A stretch of DNA of 64,000 nt. Origin: Malaciobacter pacificus (GTDB lineage Bacteria; Campylobacterota; Campylobacteria; Campylobacterales; Arcobacteraceae). Positions 43,564 through 52,580 of the stretch are shown in pieces. The stretch spans positions 682,001 through 746,000 of the forward strand of contig NZ_CP035928.1 of NCBI RefSeq assembly GCF_004214795.1, read 5' to 3'. The notes beneath the pieces were generated by a model, which did not search any database, was not told the DNA's origin, and worked only from the letters and a program-made list of their open reading frames with translations. The position numbers and the translations under genes were made by a program. Within the stretch, counting starts at the first letter, position 1. The number at the start of each line of letters is the position of its first letter.

Positions 43564-44544
43564 ATGTCAACACTAAGTATTGGAAAATATACTTTAAAGC
43601 ATTTTGATTTAAGTGCAAAAGAGACAATGGATAAGTATCTAAATCTTATAAATGTAGATGTTAGTGATTATACATTTGCAGGAAATTATATTTGGTTATC
43701 AACTGCAACTGGTTTTTATGCAATTGTAAATGATACTTTTTGTCTGTTTATTTTAAACTCTGGTGAATTAACTATGCTTTTGCCTCCAATTGGAAAAAAA
43801 GAGAATACTTATGAAGCTATTATTGATTGTTTTGAGATTATGAACTCCCACAATAGTAATAGAAACTACTCAAAAATGGAGTATGTTCATGAAGATATCT
43901 TAGAAGGTTTTGTTGATTATTTAGAAGAGGGTACTTTGATATATGAAATGTTAAAAGATTTTATTATAGAAAAAAAGTTAGTTGATTATATTTATAAAGT
44001 TGATGATTTGATCGATCTAAAAGGGGATTCTTATAAATCAAAAAGAAATGAAATCAATAGATTTAATAAAGTTTATCCAGAACATAAAATTGAGATACTT
44101 GATATAAAGAAACATGGAAATGATGTTTTAAATCTTTTTAATAAATGGGTAAAAGATAGAACAACATATATGCCAAAAGAGGAAGTTGAAGTATTTTTAG
44201 ATGGTATCTATTTTGAAAGATTTGCTATTAAAAGATTAGTAAAAGATTATGAAAACTTAGACATCATTGGATTAGTGATATATATAGATGATGAAGTAAA
44301 AGGCTTCACTGTAGGTGAAAAAATAAATAAAACAACAGCCAGTGTAATCTTAGAGAAAACAGATTTTGAAATACTTGGCTGTGCGCAGTTTATTTTTAGA
44401 GAGTTTACAAAAATATTAAAAGATAAATATGGCGTTGAGTATATAAATGTAGGTGATGATATGGGATTTGAAAATCTTAAAAAAGTAAAAATGTCATATA
44501 GACCAAATAAATTAGTACCAAAATATACTATTTATCAAAAATGA
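43564..44544 (+). CDS. DUF2156 (GNAT-fold, LPG-synthetase C-terminal-like) protein
   Basis: 326 residues. The N-terminal half with VSDYTFAGNYIWLSTATGFY and the segment KGDSYKSKRNEINRFNKVYP, followed by VGEKINKTTASVILEKTD and EYINVGDDMGFENLKKVKMS, match DUF2156. This double-GNAT fold is related to aminoacyl-tRNA:lipid transferases and FemX-like enzymes. Its substrate is unknown. It overlaps a GNAT gene by 4 bases (ATGA), so the two probably act on related substrates. Confidence 0.88.
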   Translation: MSTLSIGKYTLKHFDLSAKETMDKYLNLINVDVSDYTFAGNYIWLSTATGFYAIVNDTFCLFILNSGELTMLLPPIGKKENTYEAIIDCFEIMNSHNSNRNYSKMEYVHEDILEGFVDYLEEGTLIYEMLKDFIIEKKLVDYIYKVDDLIDLKGDSYKSKRNEINRFNKVYPEHKIEILDIKKHGNDVLNLFNKWVKDRTTYMPKEEVEVFLDGIYFERFAIKRLVKDYENLDIIGLVIYIDDEVKGFTVGEKINKTTASVILEKTDFEILGCAQFIFREFTKILKDKYGVEYINVGDDMGFENLKKVKMSYRPNKLVPKYTIYQK

Positions 44545-44954
44545 TTGAAATCGCAACAACAAAAGATTTGAATACTCTATTTGATATTGAAAACAGAGTA
44601 TTTGCAAATGATAGTTTTGCACTAAGTAAAAATTCACTTAGATATCATCTATCAAATAATATTATCTATAAAATTGAACAAGATGAAAAAATAGCAGGAT
44701 ATATTCTGTGGCTAAAAAGAAAAAATTATTATAGATTATACTCTTTGGCTATTCATCCAGATTTTAGAGGTTTAGGACTTGCTTCAAGATTACTAGAGTA
44801 TAGTTTAGAAAACCTAGATAAAGAGAAGTTTTCACTTGAAGTAAAAGTATCAAATTTGGATGCCATTAGATTATATAAAAAGTTTGGCTTTAAAGTAAGT
44901 AGAATTTTAAAAGATTATTATGAAGATATTGATGGATACTTGATGGTAAAGTAG
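44541..44954 (+). CDS. GNAT N-acetyltransferase, RimI-like
   Basis: 137 residues. The acetyl-CoA loop is LAIHPDFRGLGLASRLLEY (motif RGxGxA), and LEVKVSNLDAIRLYKKFGF is the typical RimI-type ending strand and helix. The N-terminal half reads IEIATTKDLNTLFDIENRVF, close to RimI. It could acetylate a protein N-terminus or a small metabolite. Confidence 0.9.
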   Translation: MIEIATTKDLNTLFDIENRVFANDSFALSKNSLRYHLSNNIIYKIEQDEKIAGYILWLKRKNYYRLYSLAIHPDFRGLGLASRLLEYSLENLDKEKFSLEVKVSNLDAIRLYKKFGFKVSRILKDYYEDIDGYLMVK

Positions 44955-44975
44955 GGCATAGAAACTATGCTCTAC
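44951..44975. terminator. Hairpin at the convergent ends of the GNAT gene and rpiB
   Basis: An 11-bp stem (44951-44961 with 44965-44975, one G-T pair) and an AAA loop cover the GNAT stop codon and the 3-prime end of rpiB. There is no strong T run, so termination efficiency is uncertain. Confidence 0.5.
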
Positions 44976-45420
44976 AACTTCCCATTTTTCCTAAGGCATT
45001 GATTTTTTCAACTCTACCTTCGTGTCTTCCACCTTCAAAAGATGCTTCATTCCACGCATCAACGATTGCTTCAACCATACCGTATCCGCTTACTCTTTCA
45101 CCTAAACAAATAACATTTGCATCATTGTGCTCTCTTGCCATTTTTGCAGAGTATTCATTATGACAAAGTGCCGCTCTAATTCCATCAAATTTATTAGCAG
45201 CCATTGACATACCAATACCTGAACCACAAATTAAGATTCCCTTTGAACCTTCATTTGCTAATACACTTTCACAAACCTTTGCTGCAAAATCTGGATAATC
45301 AACTCTATCTTTTGTGCTTGGTCCTAAATCAACTACTTCATGACCTCTTGCTTCAAAAAGCTCTTTTACATAAGCTTTTATATCAATTCCAGCGTGGTCT
45401 GCTCCAATAAAATACTTCAT
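44965..45420 (-). CDS. rpiB: Ribose-5-phosphate isomerase B
   Basis: 151 residues. It interconverts ribose 5-phosphate and ribulose 5-phosphate. ADHAGIDIKAYV, VDYPDFAAKVCESV, the catalytic cysteine loop LICGSGIGMSMAANK, RAALCHNEYSAKMAREHNDAN and the DAWNEASFEGGRHEGRVEKI ending are diagnostic. It starts at the stop of lepB and forms the folD-lepB-rpiB transcript. Confidence 0.96.
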   Translation of the reverse strand: MKYFIGADHAGIDIKAYVKELFEARGHEVVDLGPSTKDRVDYPDFAAKVCESVLANEGSKGILICGSGIGMSMAANKFDGIRAALCHNEYSAKMAREHNDANVICLGERVSGYGMVEAIVDAWNEASFEGGRHEGRVEKINALGKMGSCRA

Positions 45421-46205
45421 TAGTAAATTCCTTTTTCGTGGTTAATTTCTATATCTTTATCTTTTAAATCTTCTTCCAAAGAATCAACTGTCTTTAAAAC
45501 TCTATCCCATCTAATTTCATAATTGTCATCAATTGAAAAATATACTATCCAAGGTTTTCCAACAATATATTTGTATGGAACAGTTCCCCAAAATCTTGAG
45601 TCATTTGAGTGATCTCTATTATCACCCATCATAAATGTTTCATCTTCAGGAACTTTAATAGGCATCATATCAAACAGTTGTGCAGGATTTAATCCATTGT
45701 TTACAACACTTGGGTCATTGTGAATTCCTGGATGATCTATCTTATATGGATCTACTACCCAAAGTTTATCCTCTATTTGAATGATATTCTCTTTTGGATA
45801 ATTAGCTTTTACATATTCATTTCCTTCAACAGGATGTAAAAGAAGGTGTTTAGATTTAAGTGCAACTAAATCTCCACCTGTTGCAACAGCTCTTTTTACA
45901 TAGTGAATAGCTTCATTTTTTGGATATCTAAATACTACGATATCTCCTCTTTTTGGTCTTGGTCCTTCTATTAAGTGACCATTGTCATTAAAATCAGGTA
46001 ATACTTTAACTTCTAACCAAGGAATTCTTGGAGTTGGAATACCATAAGAGAATTTTTTTACAAAAAGCATATCACCTATTAAAAGTGTATTTTTCATACT
46101 TCCACTAGGTATTACAAATGCCTGAGCTATAAAAAATATAATACCTAATACTATTACAATAGTTCCAGTCCAAGAAGAAGACCATCTATAAAGTTTATTT
46201 AACAT
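45420..46205 (-). CDS. lepB: Signal peptidase I
   Basis: 261 residues. It removes signal peptides of exported proteins at the inner membrane. One N-terminal membrane helix (about 14-32) precedes the catalytic serine in FVIPSGSMKNTLL and the general-base lysine in YVKRAVATGGD. MGDNRDHSNDSRFWG and VGKPWIVYFS close the fold. It lies directly between folD and rpiB with no gap. Confidence 0.96.
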   Translation of the reverse strand: MLNKLYRWSSSWTGTIVIVLGIIFFIAQAFVIPSGSMKNTLLIGDMLFVKKFSYGIPTPRIPWLEVKVLPDFNDNGHLIEGPRPKRGDIVVFRYPKNEAIHYVKRAVATGGDLVALKSKHLLLHPVEGNEYVKANYPKENIIQIEDKLWVVDPYKIDHPGIHNDPSVVNNGLNPAQLFDMMPIKVPEDETFMMGDNRDHSNDSRFWGTVPYKYIVGKPWIVYFSIDDNYEIRWDRVLKTVDSLEEDLKDKDIEINHEKGIY

Positions 46206-47066
46206 CTATCTTGCTTCTCTTTTCTCTCTTAGTTTTGCAGCTTTAACAGTATTTTTAAGTAACATACCAATTGTCATAGGTCCTACTCCACCTGGAACTG
46301 GAGTTATATGTGAACACTTATGCTTACAATCTTCAAAATCAGCATCACCTGTTAATTTTCCTGTATCAAGTCTATTAATACCAACATCAATAACAACTGC
46401 ACCGTCTTTTAACATATCACCTTTTAGTAAATGTGGAACACCAACAGCAATTACAACTATATCTGCTTCTTTTGTGTGTGCTGCTAAATCTTTTGTTTTA
46501 CTATTACATACAGTTACTGTTGCTTTTGCATTAATTAAAAGTGATGCCATTGGTTTACCAACAATATCAGATGAACCAATTACTACAACATTTTTTCCAC
46601 TTAATTCAATATTATACTCTTCAAACATTCTCATAACACCAAATGGAGTCGCTGGTAAAAATGAATCTAAGTTCGAAACCATTCTTCCTACATTGTATGG
46701 GTGGAATCCATCAACATCTTTTAAAGGGTCAATTGCTTCTAAAACAGTTGTTGTATCAATATGTTTTGGAAGTGGTAATTGAACTAAAATACCATCAAGT
46801 TTTGGATTTTTGTTCATCATAGCTATAGTATCTAGTAGCTCTTCTTGAGTAATAGAACTAGGCATTTCATGCACAACAGAGTAAATTCCTGCACTTTTAC
46901 ATGCTTTTGCTTTGCTTCCTACATAAGTAGCACTTGCTGCATCATCACCAACTAATATTACTGCAAGACCTGGAGTGATTTGTTCATTTTCAACTAGTTG
47001 AGAAACTTCAACTTTAACTTCTTCTTTGATTTTATTTGATAGTTCTTTTCCATCTAAAAGTATCAT
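46206..47066 (-). CDS. folD: Methylenetetrahydrofolate dehydrogenase / cyclohydrolase
   Basis: 286 residues. A bifunctional enzyme of one-carbon metabolism using NADP. VILVGDDAASATYVGSKAKA (with the catalytic lysine and tyrosine), DGILVQLPLPKH, VVIGSSDIVGKPMASLL and PVPGGVGPMTIGMLLKNT are all present. First gene of the folD-lepB-rpiB transcript and divergent from rplY. It feeds the folate cycle used by the glyA product at 62163. Confidence 0.97.
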   Translation of the reverse strand: MILLDGKELSNKIKEEVKVEVSQLVENEQITPGLAVILVGDDAASATYVGSKAKACKSAGIYSVVHEMPSSITQEELLDTIAMMNKNPKLDGILVQLPLPKHIDTTTVLEAIDPLKDVDGFHPYNVGRMVSNLDSFLPATPFGVMRMFEEYNIELSGKNVVVIGSSDIVGKPMASLLINAKATVTVCNSKTKDLAAHTKEADIVVIAVGVPHLLKGDMLKDGAVVIDVGINRLDTGKLTGDADFEDCKHKCSHITPVPGGVGPMTIGMLLKNTVKAAKLREKREAR

Positions 47067-47182
47067 AGGGTATTACCTTGTTTTAAAGTTTTATTAAGGC
47101 AAATATATTAGCAAAAAACCAATTAATAAAAGTTAAATAGTAGTTTAATTAAAACTTAAACAAATATTTAGGTAAGTTTGTG

Positions 47183-47188
47183 TAAAAT
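47183..47188 (+). promoter_or_regulatory. Extended -10 box of rplY
   Basis: TAAAAT with an upstream TGTG lies 34 bases before the rplY ATG, and AAAGGAT serves as ribosome site. It sits in the 156-base divergent gap with folD. Confidence 0.5.
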
Positions 47189-47222
47189 CCCGCACTTAAA
47201 ATTTAAAACAAAGGATCTGTTT

Positions 47223-47759
47223 ATGTTAGAGGGTATCGTAAGAGATAGTATGACAAAACAAGCAACTAAGACTTTAAGAAGAGATGGTTACTTAATTGCA
47301 AATATTTATGGTAAAGGTTTAGAAAATATTTCTGCTGCGTTCAAAAGAAATGAATTCATTAAATTCATGAGAACAAAAGAAACTTTAGCATTTGATGTAA
47401 AAGTAGGTGATAACACACTTAAAGTAGTAGTACAAGAGTACCAAAAATGTCCATTAACTTCTGATTTATTACACGTTGATTTAATGGTAGCACAACCAGG
47501 TGTTAGAGCATCTTACAAAGTTCCAGTTTATACTACAGGAACTCCAAAAGGTCTTAAAAATAAAGGTCTTTTAATGATTAACCACAAAAGAGTACCTGTA
47601 AAATGTACTTATGAGAACTTACCACAAAACTTTACGTTAGAAGTTTCTCAATTAGATACAGGTGATAACATCTTAATTAGAAACATTGAATTCCCAGAGG
47701 GTGTTGATTGTTATTTAGACCCAAGAGTACCAGTTGTTGGTGTAATTAAAGCTAAATAA
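47223..47759 (+). CDS. rplY: 50S ribosomal protein L25, Ctc form
   Basis: 178 residues. The N-terminal L25 domain binds 5S rRNA ([27 protein letters not shown]), and the C-terminal TL5/Ctc domain follows ([29 protein letters not shown]). I chose the ATG at 47223, with AAAGGA before it. An earlier start at 47178 would include the promoter. It is followed by pth after 15 bases, the usual order in many bacteria. Confidence 0.95.
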   Translation: MLEGIVRDSMTKQATKTLRRDGYLIANIYGKGLENISAAFKRNEFIKFMRTKETLAFDVKVGDNTLKVVVQEYQKCPLTSDLLHVDLMVAQPGVRASYKVPVYTTGTPKGLKNKGLLMINHKRVPVKCTYENLPQNFTLEVSQLDTGDNILIRNIEFPEGVDCYLDPRVPVVGVIKAK

Positions 47760-47774
47760 TTTTAGATAAATCAC

Positions 47775-48326
47775 ATGCATTTAATCGTTGGTCTTGGTAA
47801 TATTGGTGAGAAATACGAATTAACAAGACACAACATAGGATTTATGGTCATTGACGAGATGACCAAAAATCTTACAACTTCAAATATAAATAAATCAAAC
47901 TTCAACTCTACACTTTTAAAATCAGGTTATAACCTTTTTTCAAAACCTACAACTTATATGAATAATTCAGGTCTTGCAGTTGGTTCTATAAAAGAGTACT
48001 ATAAAATTGAAAATGAAAATATTATAGTTATTCATGATGATTTAGATTTACCATTTGGTGCTGTTAAGTTCAAAATAGGTGGTGGACATGGTGGTCATAA
48101 TGGACTTAAATCATGTGATGCACATATTGGAAAAGATTATATTAGAGTTAGAATTGGAATTGGAAAACCACAAGATAAAGCTGAAGTTGCAAATTATGTA
48201 TTAAGTAACTTTTCAAAAGAAGAATTAAATAAACTAGAAGATATAATACCTCATACTATAAAAGCGATAGAAGCACTTAAAAGTGAAGATATCGATCAAG
48301 TAAAATCAAAATTTACATTGAAATAA
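47775..48326 (+). CDS. pth: Peptidyl-tRNA hydrolase
   Basis: 183 residues. It recycles peptidyl-tRNA dropped by ribosomes. LIVGLGNIGEKYELTRHNIG with the catalytic histidine, FSKPTTYMNNSGLAVG, VIHDDLDLPFGAVK and GGGHGGHNGLKSCDAHIG are the family signatures. Second gene of rplY-pth-lptG-like. Confidence 0.97.
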   Translation: MHLIVGLGNIGEKYELTRHNIGFMVIDEMTKNLTTSNINKSNFNSTLLKSGYNLFSKPTTYMNNSGLAVGSIKEYYKIENENIIVIHDDLDLPFGAVKFKIGGGHGGHNGLKSCDAHIGKDYIRVRIGIGKPQDKAEVANYVLSNFSKEELNKLEDIIPHTIKAIEALKSEDIDQVKSKFTLK

Positions 48327-48329
48327 AGA

Positions 48330-49397
48330 ATGAGAATATTAACAAAATATATTTTAAAAAAATACCTTCAAAACTTTTTAATTGTTTTAATTTCACTAGA
48401 ACTTTTTTTTGTTGGAATTGATTTTTTACAAAACTTTAAAGATCTACCAAGCTCAGCAAATTTACAGCTACTATATCTTTTATATAACAGTTTTTTTACT
48501 TTAACTTTAGCACTTCCATTATCAATAGTATTTGGTTGGATTATTACTTTAGTTTTATTTATTAGATCAAACGAACTTGTTGCTTTTAACGCAATAGGTG
48601 CAGATCTTAAAGATATATACTCTCCTGTATTAAAAATATCTTTTGCTCTTTTAACACTGCTTATTGTGCTTCAATTGACACCTTTAGCATACTCTTATGA
48701 CCAAAAGAAAAAAATACTTGATAATGAATATTTTACAAGTACAAAAAGTGATATTTTTTTAAAATATAATGACTATTATGTATACTTTAAAAAACTATTA
48801 CCTTTGGAGCAAAAAGCTGAAAATATACATATCTTTAGAGTTGAACAAGGGGATGTTATTGAGACAATCATAGCAAGAAATGCATACTTCCAAAATAATA
48901 AATGGTATGTAGTAGATGCTAAAATTGTAACAAAACCAAAAGAGTTAAATTTTGATAACTCAAAACTAACTATTAGATATGAAAAGTTTTTGAATACTTT
49001 AGAGGGATTTAAACCAAAAATTTTAGATAATGTATATGAATCAAAATCAAATTTTTCTGTCATAGATGCAGTTTCAGCATTGATTTTATTATCAAATCAA
49101 GGAATAAATACTGATACAATTAGAGGTATTTTATATAATCAATTAGTAGTTACTTATTTTGTAATACCTTTGATTTTACTAATATTTGCATATGCATCAC
49201 TAAATAGTAGATTTTTTAATATGGGTAAATTCGTATCCCTATGTGTATTTGGAACACTAATTGTTTGGGGTGTGTTTTTTATGCTTTTTAAATTTACAAG
49301 TGGTGGAATTATACTTCCTGAGCTATCAATACTACTTCCTATGTTTATTTGGGTAGTTGGCTCAATATATTTTTATAATAAAAAAATCAACTCTTAA
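48330..49397 (+). CDS. LptF/LptG-family permease (LPS export)
   Basis: 355 residues. The N-terminal ILTKYILKKYLQNFLIVL and two further helices, a periplasmic beta-jellyroll domain (about 125-240) and three C-terminal helices match the YjgP/YjgQ family. These form the inner-membrane part of the LPS-extracting ABC transporter. The start lies 3 bases behind pth. No second LptF/G gene is in the window, so I do not choose between lptF and lptG. Confidence 0.92.
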   Translation: MRILTKYILKKYLQNFLIVLISLELFFVGIDFLQNFKDLPSSANLQLLYLLYNSFFTLTLALPLSIVFGWIITLVLFIRSNELVAFNAIGADLKDIYSPVLKISFALLTLLIVLQLTPLAYSYDQKKKILDNEYFTSTKSDIFLKYNDYYVYFKKLLPLEQKAENIHIFRVEQGDVIETIIARNAYFQNNKWYVVDAKIVTKPKELNFDNSKLTIRYEKFLNTLEGFKPKILDNVYESKSNFSVIDAVSALILLSNQGINTDTIRGILYNQLVVTYFVIPLILLIFAYASLNSRFFNMGKFVSLCVFGTLIVWGVFFMLFKFTSGGIILPELSILLPMFIWVVGSIYFYNKKINS

Positions 49398-49408
49398 GGT
49401 AGAAATTT

Positions 49409-49855
49409 ATGAAATCTCATGAAAAAGCATATGGTGTAGTTCCTTATTTAGCTATTGATGATGATATTAAAATTTTATTGTGTAAATCTGTTGCGAGTAA
49501 AAATAAGTGGGGATGTTTAAAAGGTAGTAAAGAAAAAAATGAGACTGCTTATGAATGTGCCCAAAGAGAGTTTTACGAAGAGAGCTCTATTAATGTTGAA
49601 ATAGGTTTATTTGAAGACTATTTTGAGCAAATAAATCTTGAAAAAGATATTGGTATTTGGTTAGTAAATGCTAAAAATATAGAAGGCTTAGAAGAGTTTT
49701 TTAATGAAGATAAATTAAAAAGCAATTATCTATCTTGGGAAAATTCAAAAGTGAAATTCTTTTCACTTGATGATTTACCCGAGATTAAAAAAAAGCAGAT
49801 GAAACTAATCAATCAAGTTAAGGATTTTTTGAGAAGTAAGCATCTACACCATTAG
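49409..49855 (+). CDS. NUDIX hydrolase
   Basis: 148 residues. The Nudix box GSKEKNETAYECAQREFYEE, continuing SSI, fits Gx5Ex7REUxEExGU except for S in place of G near the end (residues about 38-60). The substrate cannot be predicted. It follows the lptG-like gene by 11 bases, and its last 38 bases overlap the 3-prime end of the convergent amidase gene. Confidence 0.88.
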   Translation: MKSHEKAYGVVPYLAIDDDIKILLCKSVASKNKWGCLKGSKEKNETAYECAQREFYEESSINVEIGLFEDYFEQINLEKDIGIWLVNAKNIEGLEEFFNEDKLKSNYLSWENSKVKFFSLDDLPEIKKKQMKLINQVKDFLRSKHLHH

Positions 49856-51395
49856 CAATACCATTTGCTAATAGTTTTTGATAAGTTGAAGAGTATAATC
49901 TTTTACTCTCAACAGGATGAGACATATATCCAAGTTCTATTAAAATAGAAGGCATCTGAGCACCTACAAGAACCCAGAACGGTCCTTCTCTAACTCCTGA
50001 ATCTTTTACATCTGTATATTTACTGTGAGCAAACTGTAGTAATCCTGCTTGCACATCAATAGCTAATTTATGTGAAGCTGTAATTCTTGGTCTATTTAGT
50101 GATTCTAAAAAGGCACTCTTTGTAGAAGAACTCATTTTTGTAATATCCTCTTTATTTTCCATCGCAGCAACTCTTTTTGCTCTTTCACTTCTAGCAGGAC
50201 TTAAAAAGAATGTTTCTATACCTTCAACTTTAGTTGCTTTTGCCTTAGGAACAGCATTTGCATGAATAGATATAAATATATCAGCATTTTTTTCATTTGC
50301 TAATATTGTTCTATTTCTAACTTTTATATATTTGTCATTGTATCTAGTAAGATAAACTTTATGACCACGTTGTTTCAACATAGCGTGAAGATATTTAGCA
50401 ACATTTAAAGTAACTACTTTCTCATATCTTTTTCCAGGACCCACAGCACCTACATCATGCCCTCCATGTCCTGCATCAATTACAATAGTTCTTGGTCTAA
50501 AGTTTGGATATGGTAGTGTCTCTTTTTGTTCTTTTACACTAATTGTTAGAAGTTTTCCATTTAAACTATATTTTACATCAGTTTTATTTTTATTTCTAAT
50601 CTTTATTCTAACAGCAGTTTTTGCATAGTCTGTAACTATTATTCTATCTATTTCATCAATTTTTAAAACAGTTGGTTTTGTGTGTTCAAATTTTCCTTTT
50701 ATATCAAAAGTATTTTCAAAATTTTTGCCAAATTTATATGATTTATATTTAATATCATTTAATGTTACATTTTTATTAAATCTCACAAAAATCTTATTGT
50801 TTTTTGCAGTAATTGTCCTAATCTCATTTTTCTTATCAACATAAGGATTGCCAAGTTCTTCTTGTTCTAAATATTGTTTTTGAACATCTTCTACACTAAT
50901 TATAATTTGTCTATCATTTATTTCATATGATGTTTTTAGATTTTTTTTATCTGAAAAAACAATTCGTAAAACATCTGGTTTAAATTGACCAATTACAATT
51001 TTTTCAACACCATCTATACTAAGTTTTGTAGGAGCTGCATCTTTAAAATAGCCATTTATATCATAAACATCTTTTGTTAAAGGGTTTTGTTTAAGTTCAA
51101 AAAATTTAATATCATCTTTTGTAACATCAACATTAAAATCTATTATTACTTTATTACCTTGAGTATAAACAGATTCTATTGCATATTTTACAGTTGATTC
51201 TTTTGTATCTTTAGACTCTTTTATCTCTTTTTGTGGAGTAGATGATATTTTATTTCCTCTTTCTAAAAGTATTTCCAACTTTTTTTTATCAGGAGTAATA
51301 TCTTTATTTAGTTTTTCACCAAGAACAATAAGTTTTTTCAGCTCTTCGATTTTTTTATCATTATCTTTTTTTAGAACAGCTTTTAGGTATTCCAT
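49818..51395 (-). CDS. N-acetylmuramoyl-L-alanine amidase with two AMIN-like domains
   Basis: 525 residues from the first ATG. Amidase_3 catalytic domain at the C-terminus: zinc ligands in IDAGHGGHDVG, the glutamate in KRYEKVVTLN, the histidine in FISIHANAV, and the catalytic glutamate in ILIELGYMSHP. Two AMIN-like beta repeats precede it, one beginning YAIESVYTQGNKVIIDF and one IRTITAKNNKIFVRF. It cleaves septal peptidoglycan in the periplasm. The ATG at 51395 leaves no signal peptide, but the frame upstream to 51488 encodes one (separate entry), so the true protein is probably about 556 residues. It follows the nitronate monooxygenase gene closely. Confidence 0.93.
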   Translation of the reverse strand: MEYLKAVLKKDNDKKIEELKKLIVLGEKLNKDITPDKKKLEILLERGNKISSTPQKEIKESKDTKESTVKYAIESVYTQGNKVIIDFNVDVTKDDIKFFELKQNPLTKDVYDINGYFKDAAPTKLSIDGVEKIVIGQFKPDVLRIVFSDKKNLKTSYEINDRQIIISVEDVQKQYLEQEELGNPYVDKKNEIRTITAKNNKIFVRFNKNVTLNDIKYKSYKFGKNFENTFDIKGKFEHTKPTVLKIDEIDRIIVTDYAKTAVRIKIRNKNKTDVKYSLNGKLLTISVKEQKETLPYPNFRPRTIVIDAGHGGHDVGAVGPGKRYEKVVTLNVAKYLHAMLKQRGHKVYLTRYNDKYIKVRNRTILANEKNADIFISIHANAVPKAKATKVEGIETFFLSPARSERAKRVAAMENKEDITKMSSSTKSAFLESLNRPRITASHKLAIDVQAGLLQFAHSKYTDVKDSGVREGPFWVLVGAQMPSILIELGYMSHPVESKRLYSSTYQKLLANGIANGVDAYFSKNP

Positions 51396-51488
51396 TCGAG
51401 CTGTTCTATAATCATCTTTAATAGAAGCATATGTATTTGTACTAAATACTATAAATAGAAGGGTTAGAAGAAAAAAATTCTTAAAAAT
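51396..51488 (-). other. In-frame signal peptide of the amidase without ATG, GTG or TTG
   Basis: The codons before the ATG at 51395 are open and encode FKNFFLLTLLFIVFSTNTYA, followed by SIKDDYRTAR, a good signal peptide with a TYA/S cleavage site. The only plausible initiator is ATT at 51488-51486, placed six bases after a strong AAGGAG (51500-51495). Either translation begins at ATT, or a base change or small indel has removed a normal start codon. Confidence 0.65.
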
Positions 51489-51489
51489 T

Positions 51490-52569
51490 TTATTCTCCTT
51501 TTGTTAGTTTTTCCATTAGCTCATGAACTGATATTAGTTTATCAATTCTGTAGCCATTAGCCCCTGTAAAAAATAGACCTGTATCTTCATCACCATTATA
51601 AGCTGCACCTAATCTATCTGCAATACAGTATCCAACGGCTTTAGCTTCAACACCTCTGTTACATGGTGCAACACAGTTTGAGATACACTGAACTTTTGGT
51701 GCTGTGTTATTTTCCATAGAAAAATGTAATTTAGTTCTAACTGATCTTGCAGGTAATCCAACAGGAGATTTACCTAATTTAATATCATCTTTATCAGCAT
51801 TGATTAATACTTCTTTTAAATTTTGATGGGCGTCACACTCGAAAGTACCTATAAATCTTGTTGCCATCTGAACACCAGTACAACCTAGTGCTTGGAATTT
51901 TTCAATATCTTTTTTATCCCAAATTCCACCAGCTGCAATAATTGGAATATCTCCCCAATTTTTAGCCTCTTCAATAACAGGTCCAACAATATTTTCTAAT
52001 TGAAACTCTTCTTTGAAACAATCTTCATATTTGAATCCTTGATGACCACCACTTAAAGGACCCTCAACAATAACGGCATCTGGAATTTTGTTATATTTTT
52101 GCCATTTTTTACAAATAAGTTTTAAAGCTCTTGCACTTGATACAATAGGAACTAAAGCTACATCTGGAAAATCTTTTGTAAATTCTGGCATATTTGTAGG
52201 AAGTCCAGCTCCTGTAATAATAATATCAACACCAGCTTCACATGCATCTTTTACAACTCTTCCATAATCATTAATTGCATATAAGATGTTACAACCTAGT
52301 GGAGCATCTCCACAAATTTTTCTTGCATTTTGAATGATTTCATTAAGAGAGTCTCTATTATAAAAGTTCGCTACATCTTTTGGTTTATCTTTTTTTGTGA
52401 TAATTTGTACATTTTCACTTCTATTTCTATAATAACCTGTACCAACAGCAGAAATAACACCTAGACCACCCTCTTTACTTACATTACCAGCTAATTGGTC
52501 CCAACTAATACCTACTCCCATTCCACCTTGGATAATTGGGTGTTTTATTTCATACTTTCCTATTTTCAA
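51490..52569 (-). CDS. Nitronate monooxygenase family protein
   Basis: 359 residues with an FMN TIM-barrel. IIQGGMGVGISWDQLAG at the start, ITGAGLPTNMPEF, EGPLSGGHQGF, IIAAGGIWDKKDIEKFQALG and GVQMATRFIGTFECDAH fit class I nitronate monooxygenases, which share the fold with FabK enoyl-ACP reductase. A cysteine-rich segment (CISNCVAPCNRG) near the end is seen in this branch. The reaction in this organism is not certain. Confidence 0.9.
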   Translation of the reverse strand: MKIGKYEIKHPIIQGGMGVGISWDQLAGNVSKEGGLGVISAVGTGYYRNRSENVQIITKKDKPKDVANFYNRDSLNEIIQNARKICGDAPLGCNILYAINDYGRVVKDACEAGVDIIITGAGLPTNMPEFTKDFPDVALVPIVSSARALKLICKKWQKYNKIPDAVIVEGPLSGGHQGFKYEDCFKEEFQLENIVGPVIEEAKNWGDIPIIAAGGIWDKKDIEKFQALGCTGVQMATRFIGTFECDAHQNLKEVLINADKDDIKLGKSPVGLPARSVRTKLHFSMENNTAPKVQCISNCVAPCNRGVEAKAVGYCIADRLGAAYNGDEDTGLFFTGANGYRIDKLISVHELMEKLTKGE

Positions 52570-52580
52570 AATTAGCCCTT

